Below, in pieces: positions 15,818 to 24,057 of a stretch of 64,000 nt of DNA. Source of the stretch: Sphaerospermopsis sp. SIO1G1 (GTDB lineage Bacteria; Cyanobacteriota; Cyanobacteriia; Cyanobacteriales; Nostocaceae); assembly GCA_010672785.1 (NCBI GenBank), contig JAAHFX010000009.1, forward strand, positions 214,516 to 278,515. The letters run 5' to 3'. The translations under genes and the position numbers were made by a program. A model generated the notes under the pieces. That model was not told the DNA's origin. It was given only the letters and a program-made list of their open reading frames with translations, and searched no databases. Every line of letters starts with the position of its first letter. Position 1 is the first letter of the stretch.

Positions 15818-16744
15818 TCAAGTTAGTTCTTTTGCCTGACCTGCTCCTTCGTGAGTTTCCCAAATTGAGCGGTAATCTTTGAGCATTACATCCAGAGCGC
15901 TAATTTTTTCTTCTGTGCCAAAAGGTTCGATAATTGTATCAATATTTGGATACAGGAATAGGGGAATTGATATGCGACTGACAGGAAGATCGTGAATAAC
16001 TTCATGGGCTGTGCTAACAAATTTCCCTTTCGTCCACATTTGCAACATATCCCCTAAATTAATCACAAAAGCATCCTCCAGACAAGGAACACCCATCCAA
16101 CGGCGATCGCTTCTCACCCGCAATGATGGTGCAGGAAGGTTTTCTTGAATCAATATAGTAAACATTCCACTATCGGTATGCTTTCCAGCTTTCCCTGTTC
16201 CAGGATGATAATAGATGGTACGATGAATCAAAATTGGATCGGTAAAAAAGCGATCAAACCATCTGGCTTCCAGACCCAATGCTAAAGCAATTCCCTTTAA
16301 TAAAACTGGAACTACTTTTGTCATGATCTCCCTTTGCAAACGATACTGAGACGAAGCAAAACCAGGTGCAACAGTGTCATCAGGAAAAACAGTCTGTCCG
16401 GTAAAGGGTTTGTCAGAATGGGGACGTTCTAAACCAAATTCAAAATATTCTTTAGGATCAAAGCCAGCTTTTCCATTAGTGGCTTCACCGTAAAGGGGAA
16501 CGTAGCCACGACAAGTTTTAGGAGAGACAGTCTGAATGTCCTGTCCATAGTTATTTTTAATAGCTTCTGGTAGTTCAAAAAATTGCCGAGAAGCAGCGAT
16601 CGTTTCTGCTATGACTTCTTTGGCAATACCATGATGATTCAAATAGAAAAAACCACGATCATCGCAAGCAAGATACAATTTTTCGATCTCGTCTCTATCT
16701 TCTTCTGCTAATTTTTTGAGGGAAATAATTGGCAAGCTGTCCAT
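15818..16744 (-). CDS. 2-oxoglutarate/Fe(II) oxygenase, isopenicillin-N-synthase family (copy 1)
   Basis: Iron ligands His189-x-Asp191 (KHTDSG) and the distal His in STAHEVIH, followed by SRIS for 2-oxoglutarate binding. The start at ATG 16744 (MDSLPIIS) was chosen because it aligns with the start of the paralogue at 12669 (MEHLPIIS). The frame is open 30 codons further upstream, but that part has no matching sequence. About 308 aa, the usual length. Long identical blocks with copy 2 (RGYVPLYGE, IMTKVVP, FVINLGDMLQMWT) show a duplication followed by divergence. It probably acts on a related or successive substrate. A 132-bp MITE-like element separates it from the upstream enolase-superfamily gene. 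Confidence 0.9.
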   Translation of the reverse strand: MDSLPIISLKKLAEEDRDEIEKLYLACDDRGFFYLNHHGIAKEVIAETIAASRQFFELPEAIKNNYGQDIQTVSPKTCRGYVPLYGEATNGKAGFDPKEYFEFGLERPHSDKPFTGQTVFPDDTVAPGFASSQYRLQREIMTKVVPVLLKGIALALGLEARWFDRFFTDPILIHRTIYYHPGTGKAGKHTDSGMFTILIQENLPAPSLRVRSDRRWMGVPCLEDAFVINLGDMLQMWTKGKFVSTAHEVIHDLPVSRISIPLFLYPNIDTIIEPFGTEEKISALDVMLKDYRSIWETHEGAGQAKELT

Positions 16745-16895
16745 ATTAGAATTTGTTTCAACTAAGTATGTATACAATACAATAATAATATGATTATGAC
16801 TTACGCAGAATAACCCAGAAAGCAGATTATGCACCTATATTTTTATTGTGAAAATCAGAGGTCGCAGAGGCGGGAAATTGTACCCAATAATAACC

Positions 16896-17027
16896 TAAGT
16901 TGCTAGTTAACTTTTTAGATCCCCCTAAATCCCCCTTAAAAAAGGGGACTTTGATTGATTTCCCCTCTTGATAAAGTGGGGGGATCAAATCGAGAAATCA
17001 ACTTGAATATTTGTAACTAGCAACTTA
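16896..17027. mobile_element. MITE-like element with 14-bp terminal inverted repeats
   Basis: Perfect terminal inverted repeats TAAGTTGCTAGTTA (16896-16909) and TAACTAGCAACTTA (17014-17027) enclose a 132-bp element. The interior is itself palindromic (GATCCCCC ... GGGGGATC) and contains the TCCCCCTAAATCCCCCTT repeat found widely in cyanobacteria. There is no coding capacity. It sits between two genes of the oxygenase/sulfotransferase cluster. No clear target duplication was identified. Confidence 0.8.
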
Positions 17028-17076
17028 TGTTAATACTTTGTCTTCTGCATGGTTTTTTTGATTGTATATGAATCTG

Positions 17077-18180
17077 TTATTCGTAAACTGCGATCGCCTC
17101 ACCTAAGACATCCATTTTTGGTTCTATCCCCAAACCAGGAACATCTGGTGCAAAGGTTTTTCCGCCTTGGTTACGCGCTCCACCAGTGGCAGTATCTACA
17201 GTTAACATATCATGGCACAACCAAGAGGCTCTTAAAAATACTCTAGGGGTAGATTGTGCTAGATGTATTGCTCCTGTATCTGCAATGACACTACCACCAG
17301 TTTCTTCAATATTCATCCGAATACCTCGTTCCATACAGAAGTCTCTAATTCGTTTAGCTTTGGTTAAGCCTCCCACACGACCAACTTTTAAACCAATTGC
17401 TTCACAAGCATTATCAGCATTAGCACGGACAATGTCACCATATCTTTGAATACACTCGTCTAAAATAATTGGATGAGAAGTCAAACGACGGACTTGACGG
17501 GTTTCTTCGTAGGTTTCACAGGGTTCTTCAAAATAACATACATGATCTTTAACAGCATTCATAACTCTGAGTGCTTCATCCATTAACCAAGCTCGGTTAA
17601 CGTCAAATGTAGCACTTTCATTTCCTGGCAAATAAGCACTGACAGTTTTAATTCTTTCAATATCCAAAGCTACATCAGCACCAATTTTACAGGTATGAAC
17701 AACATAACCCCTCTCCTGTCCCCATTGAATAGATTTAATCATTTCCTCTGGTGTTCCGGTGGGAACAGAATTTTGACCTGTGACTGGTTCATCTATCCGG
17801 CCACCGAATAGTTCACACAAGGGTAGTCCTGATACTTTACCTAAGATATCCCAACAAGCCATATCCAGGGCTGATTTAATGTAGGGATGGCCTGGTAATG
17901 CTAGATCCATTGTCCGATAAATAAAGTCGGTACGTCGAGGATCAAGTCCGATCAATTGTGGTGCTAATTCTTCAATACCTGCTCTTACACCTCTGGGAAA
18001 TGCGGGGAGGTAGGTAGAACCCCAAGGACATCCTTCACCCCAACCCCGGACACCTTCATCAGTATCCATAGCTATGATTGTGGTATCAAGTTTATCAAAA
18101 TATAATCTTCCCCCGGAGAGTCGGTAGGGATGTTGGAGGGGTAAATTGACTTTGTAGACGGAGATGCGGGTAATTTTCAT
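17077..18180 (-). CDS. Enolase-superfamily (mandelate racemase/muconate lactonizing) enzyme, hydroxyproline-betaine-epimerase/cis-3-hydroxyproline-dehydratase-like
   Basis: A 367-aa enzyme with an N-terminal capping domain (WGEGCPWGSTY loop) and a TIM barrel. The metal ligands are in DVNRAW, FEEPC and LDECI. Candidate acid/base lysines are in HTCKIG (second strand) and LKVGRVGGL (sixth strand), the layout of the MLE subgroup that includes amino-acid racemases, epimerases and dehydratases. From memory the sequence resembles 4-hydroxyproline betaine 2-epimerase and cis-3-hydroxy-L-proline dehydratase more than sugar-acid dehydratases. The exact reaction is inferred. The proVWX-type betaine transporter in the same run fits such a substrate. 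It is 17 bp downstream of the PhyH gene, so it is likely co-transcribed with it. Confidence 0.82.
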   Translation of the reverse strand: MKITRISVYKVNLPLQHPYRLSGGRLYFDKLDTTIIAMDTDEGVRGWGEGCPWGSTYLPAFPRGVRAGIEELAPQLIGLDPRRTDFIYRTMDLALPGHPYIKSALDMACWDILGKVSGLPLCELFGGRIDEPVTGQNSVPTGTPEEMIKSIQWGQERGYVVHTCKIGADVALDIERIKTVSAYLPGNESATFDVNRAWLMDEALRVMNAVKDHVCYFEEPCETYEETRQVRRLTSHPIILDECIQRYGDIVRANADNACEAIGLKVGRVGGLTKAKRIRDFCMERGIRMNIEETGGSVIADTGAIHLAQSTPRVFLRASWLCHDMLTVDTATGGARNQGGKTFAPDVPGLGIEPKMDVLGEAIAVYE

Positions 18181-18197
18181 GATCTATGAATTTGAGT

Positions 18198-19100
18198 TTA
18201 TTGTTCTTTAAAATTTATCAGTTTCTCAGAAATGATTTCACCTTCTTGAAGAAACTTAGCAAGTTGATAACCAACATCAGTTACAAGATCATTGCTGGTA
18301 GCTTGGTAAAGTGAATATGTACCCTCCATGAGAGTGTTGGAATAGCGAGCTTTTCCATCCAGAAAACGCATCACATAAGCTCTTCTGGAAGTTAATTTGC
18401 CCCTTTTTAAAGTACAACTTTTGTGCCAAACAAATTTATCAAATAAGAGAGCATCACCAAGTTCAAAGTCATCTTCTACTTTATTGTTTTCTAATATAAA
18501 ATTTTCTACGGGATCAGCAGTTTGAAAGTTCCAATTTTTAAAATCCTCTGTCTGCACAAAAGCATTAAATTTATCTTGTTTGACTAATTGATAAACAAGG
18601 TTAAAATAGTGTTGTGCAGAATAAATTTGACGAGATACATAAGCCAAGCCTCCATGTTGTTCTTTTGTGTTAATTGGATCAAGTGGAATCCATAATGTGT
18701 ATGCTAAATCATCTGGCATCACATGACATAGTGACATAATATCATGATGCCAATTAAATCCAGTTTGGTTAGGTGTTAATTCAAATCCTATACCTTGAAT
18801 GAAAGTTGCGCCCCGATCATCTGTTAATTGTTTAATTAAATTTTGAAAATTATCTGAATTACATATATTTTGGGTAACTTTTTCTTCAATGTCATAACCA
18901 ATACGTGACATATCCCCAGAGTAAGATTGAGGAGGAGTTTTCATCCCATTGGATTGAGCTATTAACCTTTGTAATTCATTGATAGTTTCATTGGTAAAAA
19001 CATTTTTCAGTTTAATAAACCCATGTTGTTTAAAAAACTGTCTATCTTCTATAGATACAGTCAGATGATTGATTAAAGGTTTTATTAATGTTTTATTCAT
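18198..19100 (-). CDS. Phytanoyl-CoA dioxygenase (PhyH) family 2-oxoglutarate oxygenase
   Basis: A 300-aa non-haem iron dioxygenase. The HxD iron motif is His118-His-Asp120 (NWHHDIMS), the distal histidine is in DKFVWHKSC, and the 2-oxoglutarate-binding arginine is in TSRRAYVMRF. PhyH proteins hydroxylate or halogenate small molecules and act in many secondary-metabolite pathways; no CoA-binding context is present here. It is the third 2-oxoglutarate oxygenase in the cluster and is unrelated in sequence to the two IPNS-type copies. It precedes the enolase-superfamily gene by 17 bp. The substrate is unknown. Confidence 0.88.
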   Translation of the reverse strand: MNKTLIKPLINHLTVSIEDRQFFKQHGFIKLKNVFTNETINELQRLIAQSNGMKTPPQSYSGDMSRIGYDIEEKVTQNICNSDNFQNLIKQLTDDRGATFIQGIGFELTPNQTGFNWHHDIMSLCHVMPDDLAYTLWIPLDPINTKEQHGGLAYVSRQIYSAQHYFNLVYQLVKQDKFNAFVQTEDFKNWNFQTADPVENFILENNKVEDDFELGDALLFDKFVWHKSCTLKRGKLTSRRAYVMRFLDGKARYSNTLMEGTYSLYQATSNDLVTDVGYQLAKFLQEGEIISEKLINFKEQ

Positions 19101-19185
19101 GTTTGATGGTCAAAATATTCTTTGATCAGGTTTTCACCCTTTAAAATAACACCTGACCACCAAAGACATAATTTTTGTTAATAAA

Positions 19186-20253
19186 TTATACAGATGGGGT
19201 AATGATAACTTTGCCAAAAAAACTTTTGGTTTGGAAAAATTTCTGTGCTTCATGAATTTTCTCTAAAGGAAAAACCTCAGCCACAATTGGTTTTAACAGG
19301 TCTTTCTCTATATAGTTCACTAATCTTTGAAACACTGCTGATTCTAAGCGTGTTGCCCCAATCATTTCTAAATCTTTGTAAATTAAATCCCGTAAATCTA
19401 GATTTACCATTGGCCCAGCGATCGCTCCAGATGTGGCATATCTACCACCAATTTCTAAATTTTTCAACAGCAGCGGGAAATTGTCTCCTCCCACAACATC
19501 TAGAGCTACAGTGAACTGATGTTTAGTTAAATTAGTGGCTAATTGTTCGTCTCTGTAATATACATAATCAGCACCTAATGACCAAGCTAATCTTTCTTTA
19601 TTAACACCAACAACAGCAACTACTTTTGCACCTCTAATTTTACATAATTGAATAGCTGCACTTCCTACACCGCCAGAAGCTCCAGTAATTAAGACAACAT
19701 CTTCTGCTGATACTCTCGCTTTTGTGACTAAATTTTCTGCTGTGGAATAAGCACAAGGAATACTAGCTAGTTCTACATCAGACAAAGATGATTGAATCGG
19801 ATAAACATTGGTTTGAGGTACGACTGTGTATTCTGCAAACCCACCATCAATTTCACTACCAATATATTTATATTCAGCTAACTTTCCTGTACGAATCCAG
19901 GGATCGCAAATGACTCGATGATTGATGATTTCAGGATTGACACCATCCCCAACTCCTACCACTGTTCCTACTATATCCGCACCTTGGATGCGAGGAAATG
20001 TAATTCCTGCTTGTTGCCAACTGGTGGATGTGTCTACGCTATTTTCTGCCTGATCTTGTAAAATGGCTTGAAAAGAACCCTGTGCTGCATACCAACCAGT
20101 ACGAGTATTAAAATCTGTATTATTTACAGAACAAGCTCCCACTTTAATTAACACTTCCCCCGATTGAGGTTGAGGTTGAGGAACTTGCTGATAAATTAAT
20201 TTATCTGGGCCACCATATCCGGTTAACACTACAGCATTCATTAATTTTGTCAT
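19186..20253 (-). CDS. Medium-chain dehydrogenase/reductase (quinone-oxidoreductase-like)
   Basis: A 355-aa MDR protein. The GroES-like N-terminal domain starts MNAVVLTGYGGPDKLIYQ, and the NAD(P)-binding loop is TGASGGVGSAAIQL. The cysteine-rich structural-zinc lobe of alcohol dehydrogenases is absent, so a zinc-independent NADPH quinone/enoyl reductase type is more likely than an alcohol dehydrogenase. It is the first gene of the minus-strand run, 85 bp upstream of the PhyH gene, and faces the methyltransferase across a 346-bp intergenic region. In this cluster it may reduce an unsaturated intermediate (inference). Confidence 0.86.
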   Translation of the reverse strand: MTKLMNAVVLTGYGGPDKLIYQQVPQPQPQSGEVLIKVGACSVNNTDFNTRTGWYAAQGSFQAILQDQAENSVDTSTSWQQAGITFPRIQGADIVGTVVGVGDGVNPEIINHRVICDPWIRTGKLAEYKYIGSEIDGGFAEYTVVPQTNVYPIQSSLSDVELASIPCAYSTAENLVTKARVSAEDVVLITGASGGVGSAAIQLCKIRGAKVVAVVGVNKERLAWSLGADYVYYRDEQLATNLTKHQFTVALDVVGGDNFPLLLKNLEIGGRYATSGAIAGPMVNLDLRDLIYKDLEMIGATRLESAVFQRLVNYIEKDLLKPIVAEVFPLEKIHEAQKFFQTKSFFGKVIITPSV

Positions 20254-20599
20254 ATTTTTTACCTTTATATTTTGTTAAATTTTGCTCACAAATATATTAT
20301 TCAGAGTATTGTTGAAAACACTTGTACAGTATCTTAGGTATACCTACAGACTAAGCTAAATTAGGATTCCAAGGCTGGTGAAAATTTTAATTTTGGTTGT
20401 GTAATTCATAGATAATTGGATGGGAATATTTACGGTGAACTACTTAATTTTCGTGTTAATTTAACAGAAGTTTACGATTCTTAAACAAAAAATATTATAG
20501 TAATTTTTGTCATAAGTGTCACCGAATAGATGATACTATACTTTTGAGTTGCTAAGTCTATTTTGATTACGAAAATTGAGAACCGAATCCAGGGGATTC
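20254..20599. promoter_or_regulatory. Divergent intergenic region between the MDR gene and the methyltransferase
   Basis: An AT-rich 346-bp region that should hold promoters for both directions. TATACT at about 20535 could be a -10 for the methyltransferase. No recognisable operator (NtcA, Fur or LexA box) was found. It is the only repeat-free promoter-like region of the cluster. Confidence 0.4.
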
Positions 20600-21325
20600 A
20601 TGCTTCATACCGGCAACGCCAATTGTTTCAAATTTGATGACACGATAATGGAAAATAATCTAATCACAACAGAAAATAACAGCAGTTGGGATGCTATTAA
20701 AGAAGCCCACGGATTGTCCTATGATCCTGAAAAATTAGAAACATACTATGACAAATGGTCTAGTCAGTATGATAATGATGTTTCCAGTGAAGAATATTCA
20801 GGGCCAAGATATATAGCTGAATATTTAACAAGAATTTTGGAGACAAAATTTCAAGTTGGTGCTAACAGAGAAGAATTAAAAATCCTCGATGCTGGTTGTG
20901 GAACTGGTTTAGTAGGGGTTGAGGTTGAGAAGCTCGGTTTTGGCAAAATTGATGGCTTTGACTTATCTAACAATATGGTTGAAGTGGCTAATAATACTGG
21001 TTCTTATGGATCCCTGACTGGGGGATGCAATATGAATGCCAAGATAGAAGCATATCAAGACAATCAGTATGAAATTATTGTTTGTTGTGGTGTTTTCACA
21101 CTAGGTCATGTACATTCTACTGCACTAGAAGAATTGATCAGAATTACAAAACCAGGTGGTTTGATCATTATCAGTACCAGAAAGAGCTACTATGATGGTA
21201 GTGATTTCCAAGAAGCTTCTGATCGCTTGCAAGCAGCAGGTAAAATCAAATTAATTGATCATGTTATGGATGGCCCATATATTGCCGAGGAAGGAGCGCA
21301 CTATTGGGCTTTTGTAGTTGCATAG
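20600..21325 (+). CDS. SAM-dependent methyltransferase (METTL27/WBSCR27-like)
   Basis: A class I methyltransferase: motif I is ILDAGCGTGLVG, followed by the acidic loop IDGFDLS and the post-core VCCGVFTLGHV. The N-terminal YYDKWSSQYDND segment resembles METTL27-like proteins. The start was set at ATG 20600 because AGGGG lies four bases upstream. ATG 20648 is an alternative, and the frame also extends to a TTG at 20576. It is divergent from the oxygenase/sulfotransferase run, whose genes would fit a methylated small molecule as product or substrate. The methyl acceptor is unknown. Confidence 0.85.
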   Translation: MLHTGNANCFKFDDTIMENNLITTENNSSWDAIKEAHGLSYDPEKLETYYDKWSSQYDNDVSSEEYSGPRYIAEYLTRILETKFQVGANREELKILDAGCGTGLVGVEVEKLGFGKIDGFDLSNNMVEVANNTGSYGSLTGGCNMNAKIEAYQDNQYEIIVCCGVFTLGHVHSTALEELIRITKPGGLIIISTRKSYYDGSDFQEASDRLQAAGKIKLIDHVMDGPYIAEEGAHYWAFVVA

Positions 21326-21941
21326 ATCATGGATGCCATAATTAGCTAATAATTAATAGGTGTCAACTTAATATAGAACCTTTATCCTGCGAGGAACTTA
21401 AGTTCCTTGCTCATAGAGGAAGTTATCTGAAGATGACTAAATACTAGGGGAATTGACCAAAAGAATGGGATACAAGCCCCGTCCTTCTAGGACGGCTTGA
21501 TGGTAAAATTTAGGTATAGTCGCCATAGGGCATTGGGAGACTCTAAACGGACATGGAGGGACAGTAAGACCACTTGTGGTGCATCCTGGCGAAGTGTCAA
21601 GGAATCCTCGCTCCTTGAGGACGAGGAGGTATGTTAATAGTCAGTTTGGCATTGCTGCTAACAGGGTATGATTTTGGATTTTAGATGATTGGAACTCATT
21701 CCTAATATAACTATTCCCTGTTCCCTGTTCCCTCTGGCAAAGATAAAATTTATTTTGCACTACTACTTATCAACAGTAAGCTTTTGATTTAAGTGTAGCG
21801 CCACACCATGATTCCTGTTGTCTATTGTACAAATTCCCGGATTAACGGTAAACTTTCCTGATTAATAAATTTATATATTGGGAAAACCTGAATCAGGGGA
21901 TGATTTGGCAGGTTCACCTGGTGCGATAGGAGTAGTGTACA
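21326..21941. other. Intergenic region containing an IS200/IS605-like remnant
   Basis: No gene is present. The central part (21389-21640) is a structured mobile-element remnant described separately. The right part has a TTCCCTGTTCCCTGTTCCC repeat (about 21713-21731) and the upstream region of alr. Confidence 0.6.
21389..21640 (+). mobile_element. Non-autonomous IS200/IS605-like element with OMEGA-RNA-like right end, no tnpB/iscB
   Basis: The left boundary is marked by an 11-bp near-perfect palindrome GCGAGGAACTT/AAGTTCCTTGC (21389-21410). A hairpin CCGTCC-TTCTA-GGACGG at 21480-21494 sits in the ACAAGCCCCGTCC context seen at ends of IS605-type elements. About 90 bases of compact structured sequence then lead to GTGTCAAGGAATCCTCG, and a terminal CCTCG/CGAGG hairpin finishes near 21640. 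That layout resembles the guide-RNA scaffold and right end of TnpB/IscB transposons. No nuclease or transposase frame is present, so this is either a decayed copy or a MITE-like derivative mobilised in trans. The class assignment rests on remembered motifs. Confidence 0.6.
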
Positions 21942-23129
21942 ATGTTTAGTAGCAAGCAAACCCCTAGTTTTGCTGATAGTCAGGAGTGTAATACTTACGC
22001 TTGGTTTTCGCAACGGGCTTGGGTGGAAATTGATTTAGGGGCGCTCACTTATAATATTAAGCAGTTAATTAAGTTTTTATCACCAAATACCCAGTTAATG
22101 GCTGTGGTTAAAGCTGATGCTTATGGACATGGTGCAGTGACAGTAGCGAAAACTGCATTGGAAGCAGGAGCAAGTTGGTTCGGAGTAGCAACAGTTCCAG
22201 AAGGTATTCAGTTAAGAGAAGCTGGTATAAAAGCACCTATTCTAGTTTTGGGCGCGACTCATACCACAGAACAAATTCAGGCGATCGCCAACTGGAAGCT
22301 GGAAGCAACATTGTGTAATCCCAAACAAGCTTTAATATTTTCTGATACCCTGGAAATGCTCAATGATATTTCTCCAGTTCCTGTACATATTAAGTTAGAT
22401 ACAGGAATGTCGCGTTTGGGGACTGATTGGCACAAAGCAGGGGATTTCTTACAATTAGTACGAGGGCTGCCACATTTAAAAATCGCTAGTGTATACTCTC
22501 ATCTAGCCACTGCGGATAGTCCAGATCCAACAATAATGGTAGAGCAGCACAAAAGGTTTAAAGAAGCGATCGCTCAAATTGAAGCCAGAGGCATAAATAT
22601 TCCCAGCTTACACTTAGCTAATTCTGCTGCCACCCTTGTAGATCGGAAATTACACTATGATATGGTGCGTGTGGGTTTAGCAATTTACGGGTTATATCCT
22701 GCAACTCACTTAGATGATCAAATTAAACTCCAACCAGTATTACAACTCAAAGCCAGAATTACTCATGTAAAAACTATTGCTAAAGGAACTGGTGTAAGTT
22801 ACGGACACCATTTTATCGCCCCCCAAGAAATGCGAATTGCAGTAGTTGGTATTGGTTACGCTGATGGTGTTCCCCGCAACCTTTCCAACCAAATGCAAGT
22901 TCTAATTCGTGGCCAGCGGGTTAAACAAATAGGAGCTATCACAATGGATCAGTTGATGATAGATGTTACCTCCATCACTGACTTGCAAGAAGGGGAAATA
23001 GTGACTTTACTGGGGCAACAAGAAACAGAACAAATATCTGCTCATGATTGGGCTAATCAATTAAATACCATCTCTTGGGAAATTCTCTGTGGTTTTAAGC
23101 ATCGTCTACCCCGTGTAGCAGTCATGTAG
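21942..23129 (+). CDS. alr: Alanine racemase
   Basis: A 395-aa PLP enzyme that interconverts L- and D-alanine for peptidoglycan. The PLP lysine is in VVKADAYGHGA near residue 55, and the catalytic tyrosine is in GVSYGHHF of the C-terminal beta domain. WVEIDLGALTYNI is the usual N-terminal signature. A ~25-residue polar lead precedes that signature; the ATG at 21942 is the only plausible upstream start. It is transcribed toward tRNA-Leu, 57 bp downstream of the stop. Identification is secure. Confidence 0.96.
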   Translation: MFSSKQTPSFADSQECNTYAWFSQRAWVEIDLGALTYNIKQLIKFLSPNTQLMAVVKADAYGHGAVTVAKTALEAGASWFGVATVPEGIQLREAGIKAPILVLGATHTTEQIQAIANWKLEATLCNPKQALIFSDTLEMLNDISPVPVHIKLDTGMSRLGTDWHKAGDFLQLVRGLPHLKIASVYSHLATADSPDPTIMVEQHKRFKEAIAQIEARGINIPSLHLANSAATLVDRKLHYDMVRVGLAIYGLYPATHLDDQIKLQPVLQLKARITHVKTIAKGTGVSYGHHFIAPQEMRIAVVGIGYADGVPRNLSNQMQVLIRGQRVKQIGAITMDQLMIDVTSITDLQEGEIVTLLGQQETEQISAHDWANQLNTISWEILCGFKHRLPRVAVM

Positions 23130-23186
23130 ATTTTACTATTTACCTCTTGCTATTTCTAAATGGTTGTGATACTATTAAGTTCTAAT

Positions 23187-23268
23187 GCGGATGTGGCGGA
23201 ATTGGCAGACGCGCTAGATTTAGGTTCTAGTTCCGCAAGGAGTGAAGGTTCAAGTCCTTTCATCCGCA
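23187..23268 (+). tRNA. tRNA-Leu (anticodon UAG)
   Basis: Acceptor arms GCGGATG and CATCCGC pair, with A as discriminator. The D-arm contains TGGCAGACGCGCTAG, the anticodon loop reads TTTAGGT with anticodon TAG, a long variable arm follows (class II), and the T-loop is GGTTCAAGTCC. It decodes CUA. CCA is not encoded. Confidence 0.97.
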
Positions 23269-23481
23269 CTAATTTTACTTCTATCTTAAATTATGCACCT
23301 TATTATGTAGTATTATCAAACTACATAGAGGGTAAATTGAAGCTGATGGTTTTTACAACAGTAGGTCAAAATTATGAGCTTTTCTTGGTAATTTAAAAGC
23401 TATTTTAACAGCTATAGAGTAATAAAAAAATATATGCAAGAAGGGTTTTCGGGGATGTCTATTTACCTGAAACGGGCTGTA

Positions 23482-24057
23482 TTATTGAGCGGGATTAAAT
23501 GGTAAAGAGGAGTGATGCAAATCAATCCGCAGCTTGCCATATTTGTCTCTACGATAACCAAAAGTATATTCGACTTTGGTTGCTCTACCTGTATTGGCAT
23601 CGGTAAAATAGTAGTTTCCCATTGTTACCGCATCGTTACAACCAAGACTCATACCTGCATTTTCAAACCTGACTCTACTCCAAGGTTGCAGAGCAAATCC
23701 TGTATCTTCTGGAACAATACCTTTAACAAAATAGGATATTGCTTGCGCTCTTGTTAAACGAAATTGCCCCCGTGATGCTTTTGTGGGTTTAAATAAAACT
23801 GTTCCTTGATCGTAACCATATAATCTATCAACAGTACTCGCTGCTAAGGCTTTGTAATTTCTTCCGTTTTTGTATGCTTTGCCAATGGCTATAATAGCTT
23901 TACCCCAAGTCTCTTGAGCATCCATCACATCTTTGCGGCTAATACATTTTTGTATCTGAACTTGAGCTAAGGCTGTATTCTCGAAATTAGCAGTCGTAGC
24001 TAAAATACTTCCTGTGATGATTACACCAGCTAATGCTGTCAATTTTCTCAATCTCAT
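23482..24057 (-). CDS. Secreted hypothetical protein with signal peptide, SnoaL/NTF2-like
   Basis: A 191-aa protein. Residues 1-32 form a Sec signal peptide (basic start, hydrophobic core GVIITGSILATTA, probable cleavage after ALA). The mature part has FVKGIVPEDTGF and MGNYYFTDANTG followed by VEYTFGYRRDKYGKLRI, consistent with an NTF2-like cone fold. I believe close homologues are common in cyanobacteria and are sometimes mislabelled as phosphoribosyl-AMP cyclohydrolase. No catalytic motif is recognised. It is probably periplasmic, monocistronic, and faces tRNA-Leu. Confidence 0.7.
   Translation of the reverse strand: MRLRKLTALAGVIITGSILATTANFENTALAQVQIQKCISRKDVMDAQETWGKAIIAIGKAYKNGRNYKALAASTVDRLYGYDQGTVLFKPTKASRGQFRLTRAQAISYFVKGIVPEDTGFALQPWSRVRFENAGMSLGCNDAVTMGNYYFTDANTGRATKVEYTFGYRRDKYGKLRIDLHHSSLPFNPAQ

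Noticed and set aside
23160..23396. 78-codon plus-strand frame
   Set aside because: It overlaps the whole tRNA-Leu gene; the open frame is accidental.
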